Shown: positions 38,872-40,360 of the stretch, one piece after another
Layout: every line of letters starts with the position of its first letter
How positions within the stretch are numbered: the first letter of the stretch is position 1
DNA from: Blastococcus sp.
Lineage (GTDB): Bacteria > Actinomycetota > Actinomycetes > Mycobacteriales > Geodermatophilaceae
NCBI GenBank assembly: GCA_025465355.1
Contig: JAODNN010000103.1
Coordinates: forward strand, 1-40,360
Length of the DNA: 40,360 nucleotides
Reading direction: 5' to 3'
Position numbers and translations under genes: made by a program
Notes under the pieces: generated by a model
Seen by the model: the letters and a program-made list of their open reading frames with translations, nothing else
Databases searched by the model: none
What the model was told of the DNA's origin: nothing

Positions 38872-38896
38872 TACCTCGCCTGCGGCGAGGTAAGGT
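38872..38896 (+). terminator. hairpin after prs overlapping the rplY promoter
   Basis: TACCTCGCC (38872-38880) pairs perfectly with GGCGAGGTA (38884-38892), loop TGC. The right arm overlaps TAAGGT (38891-38896), a -10-type hexamer for the rplY transcript, so it may also be a regulatory element. Confidence 0.5.
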
Positions 38897-39019
38897 GGCC
38901 CCGCCCGGCGAGGGAGACGGTCTCCGTACTCCGTGATCGACGTGCGTCCTGCCCTCAGGGGTGTGCCGCGCTCGTGCGCCGGCCGCAGACCCGATCCACC
39001 TCTTGAGGAGCACACCACC

Positions 39020-39709
39020 GTGGCCGACTTCCGCCTCGCCGCCGAGCCCCGCACCGAGTTCGGCAAGGGCAGTGCCCGCCGTCTCCGCCGCGCCGGTCGC
39101 ATCCCCGCCGTCCTCTACGGGCACGGCCAGGACACCGTCCACCTGTCGCTGCCCGGCCGTGAGTTCGCTGCCGCGCTGCGCAACGGCGGCGGCAACGCCC
39201 TGCTGACCATCGTGCTGGACGGCAAGGAGCAGCTCGCGCTCACCAAGGCCGTGCAGCGCGACGCGCTGACGCGCCTGCACGAGCACGCCGACCTGCTGGT
39301 GGTCCGCCGTGGCGAGAAGACCACGGTCGAGGTGCCGATCGTCATCGTCGGCGAGCCCGCGCCCGACACGATCCCGAACCACCAGCTGAACACCGTCGCC
39401 ATCGAGGCCGACGCGACCAAGCTGCCCGACAGCATCGAGGCCGACATCACCGGCCGGACCGCCGGCCAGGGCATCACCGCCGGCGAGCTGGTCCTCCCCG
39501 CGGGCTCGACCCTCGTCACCGACCCCGACGCCCTCGTCATCGGCTTCCTCGGCGCCCCCACGGCCGAGGCGCTGGAGGCCGAGCTCGCCGAGGCCGAGGC
39601 CGGGGCCGGCATCGAGAAGGAGGAGGCCGGCACCGAGGAGACCGCGGCTGCCGCCGAGGGCGAGGAGTCCGGCGCCGAGGGCGGCTCCGGCTCGGCCGAC
39701 GAGTCCTGA
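39020..39709 (+). CDS. rplY: 50S ribosomal protein L25/general stress protein Ctc
   Basis: A 229-residue long-form L25 (bL25/Ctc) that binds 5S rRNA in the large subunit. N-terminal core: [53 protein letters not shown]; the following TL5-type beta domain has [43 protein letters not shown]. The Ala/Glu/Gly-rich tail (about residues 178-229) is acidic and disordered. GTG 39020 has GAGGAG 10 bases upstream. A perfect hairpin follows, then pth. Confidence 0.95.
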   Translation: MADFRLAAEPRTEFGKGSARRLRRAGRIPAVLYGHGQDTVHLSLPGREFAAALRNGGGNALLTIVLDGKEQLALTKAVQRDALTRLHEHADLLVVRRGEKTTVEVPIVIVGEPAPDTIPNHQLNTVAIEADATKLPDSIEADITGRTAGQGITAGELVLPAGSTLVTDPDALVIGFLGAPTAEALEAELAEAEAGAGIEKEEAGTEETAAAAEGEESGAEGGSGSADES

Positions 39710-39738
39710 GCGGCATCCGCTGAGCGAGAGCACGACCT

Positions 39739-39769
39739 CCGGGGGCGTCGGCACTGCCGGCGCCCCCGG
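39739..39769 (+). terminator. strong hairpin between rplY and pth
   Basis: CCGGGGGCGTCGGC (39739-39752) pairs with GCCGGCGCCCCCGG (39756-39769), a 14-bp stem with one G-U pair and a 3-base loop. It lies upstream of GTG 39792 and argues against an earlier pth start. Confidence 0.6.
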
Positions 39770-39791
39770 CACGTCCACGCCCGAGGGGCCC

Positions 39792-40360
39792 GTGTCCGAG
39801 GGGCCCTTCCTGGTGGTGGGGCTCGGGAACCCCGGCCCGGGGTACGCCGGGAACCGGCACAACGTCGGCGCCATGGTCCTCGAGGAGCTGGCTGCCCGCG
39901 CCGGCATCAAGCTGTCCCCGGGAAAGGGGTCCCGCGCCCGCGCGCTCTTCGGTGAAGGTCGGCTGGCCGGTCGGCGCGTGGTCCTCGCCCGCCCGGCCAC
40001 GTACATGAACGAGTCCGGCGGCCCCGTGCGCGGGTTGCTCGACTACCACCACCTGCCCGCCACTGACCTCGTCGTCCTGCACGACGAGCTGGACATCCCC
40101 TTCTCGTCCGTCAGGCTCAAGCGGGGCGGGGGCGAGGGTGGCCACAACGGGCTGCGCTCGATCACCCGTTCCACCGGCACGAAGGACTACCTGCGGGTAC
40201 GCGTCGGCATCGGCCGGCCGCCGGGCCGGCAGGAGGCCGCCGACTTCGTCCTCAAGGACTTCTCCGCGACCGAGCGCAAGGAGCTCGACCTCCTCGTGGT
40301 CGAGGCCGCCGACGCCACCGAGCTGCTGCTGTCCCACGGTCTCGAGGCCGCCCAGAACGA
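39792..40360 (+). CDS. pth: peptidyl-tRNA hydrolase (3' end beyond window)
   Basis: Cleaves peptidyl-tRNA released from stalled ribosomes. The first 189 residues are visible: [25 protein letters not shown] with the catalytic His in [19 protein letters not shown] (YMNxSG motif), [32 protein letters not shown], and [21 protein letters not shown] 39792 has GAGGGG 4 bases upstream. A CTG at 39720 is in frame but would put the hairpin at 39739-39769 inside the gene. It closes the glmU-prs-rplY-pth cluster seen in actinobacteria and is truncated by the window edge. Confidence 0.95.
   Translation, partial: MSEGPFLVVGLGNPGPGYAGNRHNVGAMVLEELAARAGIKLSPGKGSRARALFGEGRLAGRRVVLARPATYMNESGGPVRGLLDYHHLPATDLVVLHDELDIPFSSVRLKRGGGEGGHNGLRSITRSTGTKDYLRVRVGIGRPPGRQEAADFVLKDFSATERKELDLLVVEAADATELLLSHGLEAAQN

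Noticed and set aside
39720-39791. CTG start for pth at 39720
   Set aside because: A 14-bp terminator-like hairpin lies between it and GTG 39792, and GTG 39792 has a good ribosome site.

Overview
The window is high-GC actinobacterial DNA with the codon habits of that group. The gene order mscL - SAF protein - FmdB ... fthC - galU - glp - rimJ - sepX/glpR ... pmt/rsmI - metG - tatD - rpfB - rsmA - ispE ... glmU - prs - rplY - pth is the actinobacterial chromosomal core order, also found in Mycobacterium. The repeat style, frequent GTG starts and gene complement suggest a Geodermatophilaceae-like soil or stone actinobacterium (Blastococcus, Geodermatophilus or Modestobacter). That placement is an inference. 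No phage, insertion sequence, plasmid or CRISPR genes are visible.

Layout. Positions 1-1511 hold a small orphan gene, a truncated VOC (glyoxalase-fold) remnant and a YbaK-like protein. Positions 1524-3136 (minus strand) hold mscL, a SAF-domain protein and an FmdB zinc ribbon. Positions 3140-12920 are an accessory block dropped between FmdB and fthC. It contains a tandem pair of GAF-LuxR-type regulators flanked by inverted repeats, two unrecognised genes, an acetate-type transporter (SatP) with a CRP-like site, an aldo/keto reductase, a tandem pair of MarR regulators with a double palindromic operator, and a translationally coupled CaiB-type CoA-transferase and fused carboxyltransferase. Positions 12967-17601 return to core genes: fthC and galU diverge from a 27-bp leaderless promoter, followed by glp, rimJ and the divisome membrane protein sepX/glpR. 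tRNA-Ala(CGC) follows, then an NfeD-like/flotillin pair, a MarR-MFS pair, pmt diverging from rsmI, corA diverging from an amino-acid permease, a membrane protein, metG-tatD, and another membrane protein. The rpfB-rsmA-ispE operon has a long structured leader and MtrA-like upstream sites. A TetR regulator and a fatty-acyl desaturase with a palindromic operator come next, then tRNA-Gln(TTG), glmU, prs, rplY and the 5' part of pth.

How the genes fit together. The core genes serve cell-envelope precursor supply (galU, glmU, pmt, ispE, desaturase), divisome function (Glp plus SepX/GlpR), resuscitation (RpfB), translation (rsmI, rsmA, metG, rplY, pth, two tRNAs) and one-carbon or nucleotide metabolism (fthC, prs). 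Several start codons sit 6-7 bases after a TANNNT hexamer, which points to widespread leaderless transcription. The least ordinary structures are the nested inverted repeats around the LuxR-type pair, the degenerate HTH of the second member, the double MarR operator, the orphan CoA-transferase/carboxyltransferase pair and the rpfB leader with competing hairpins.
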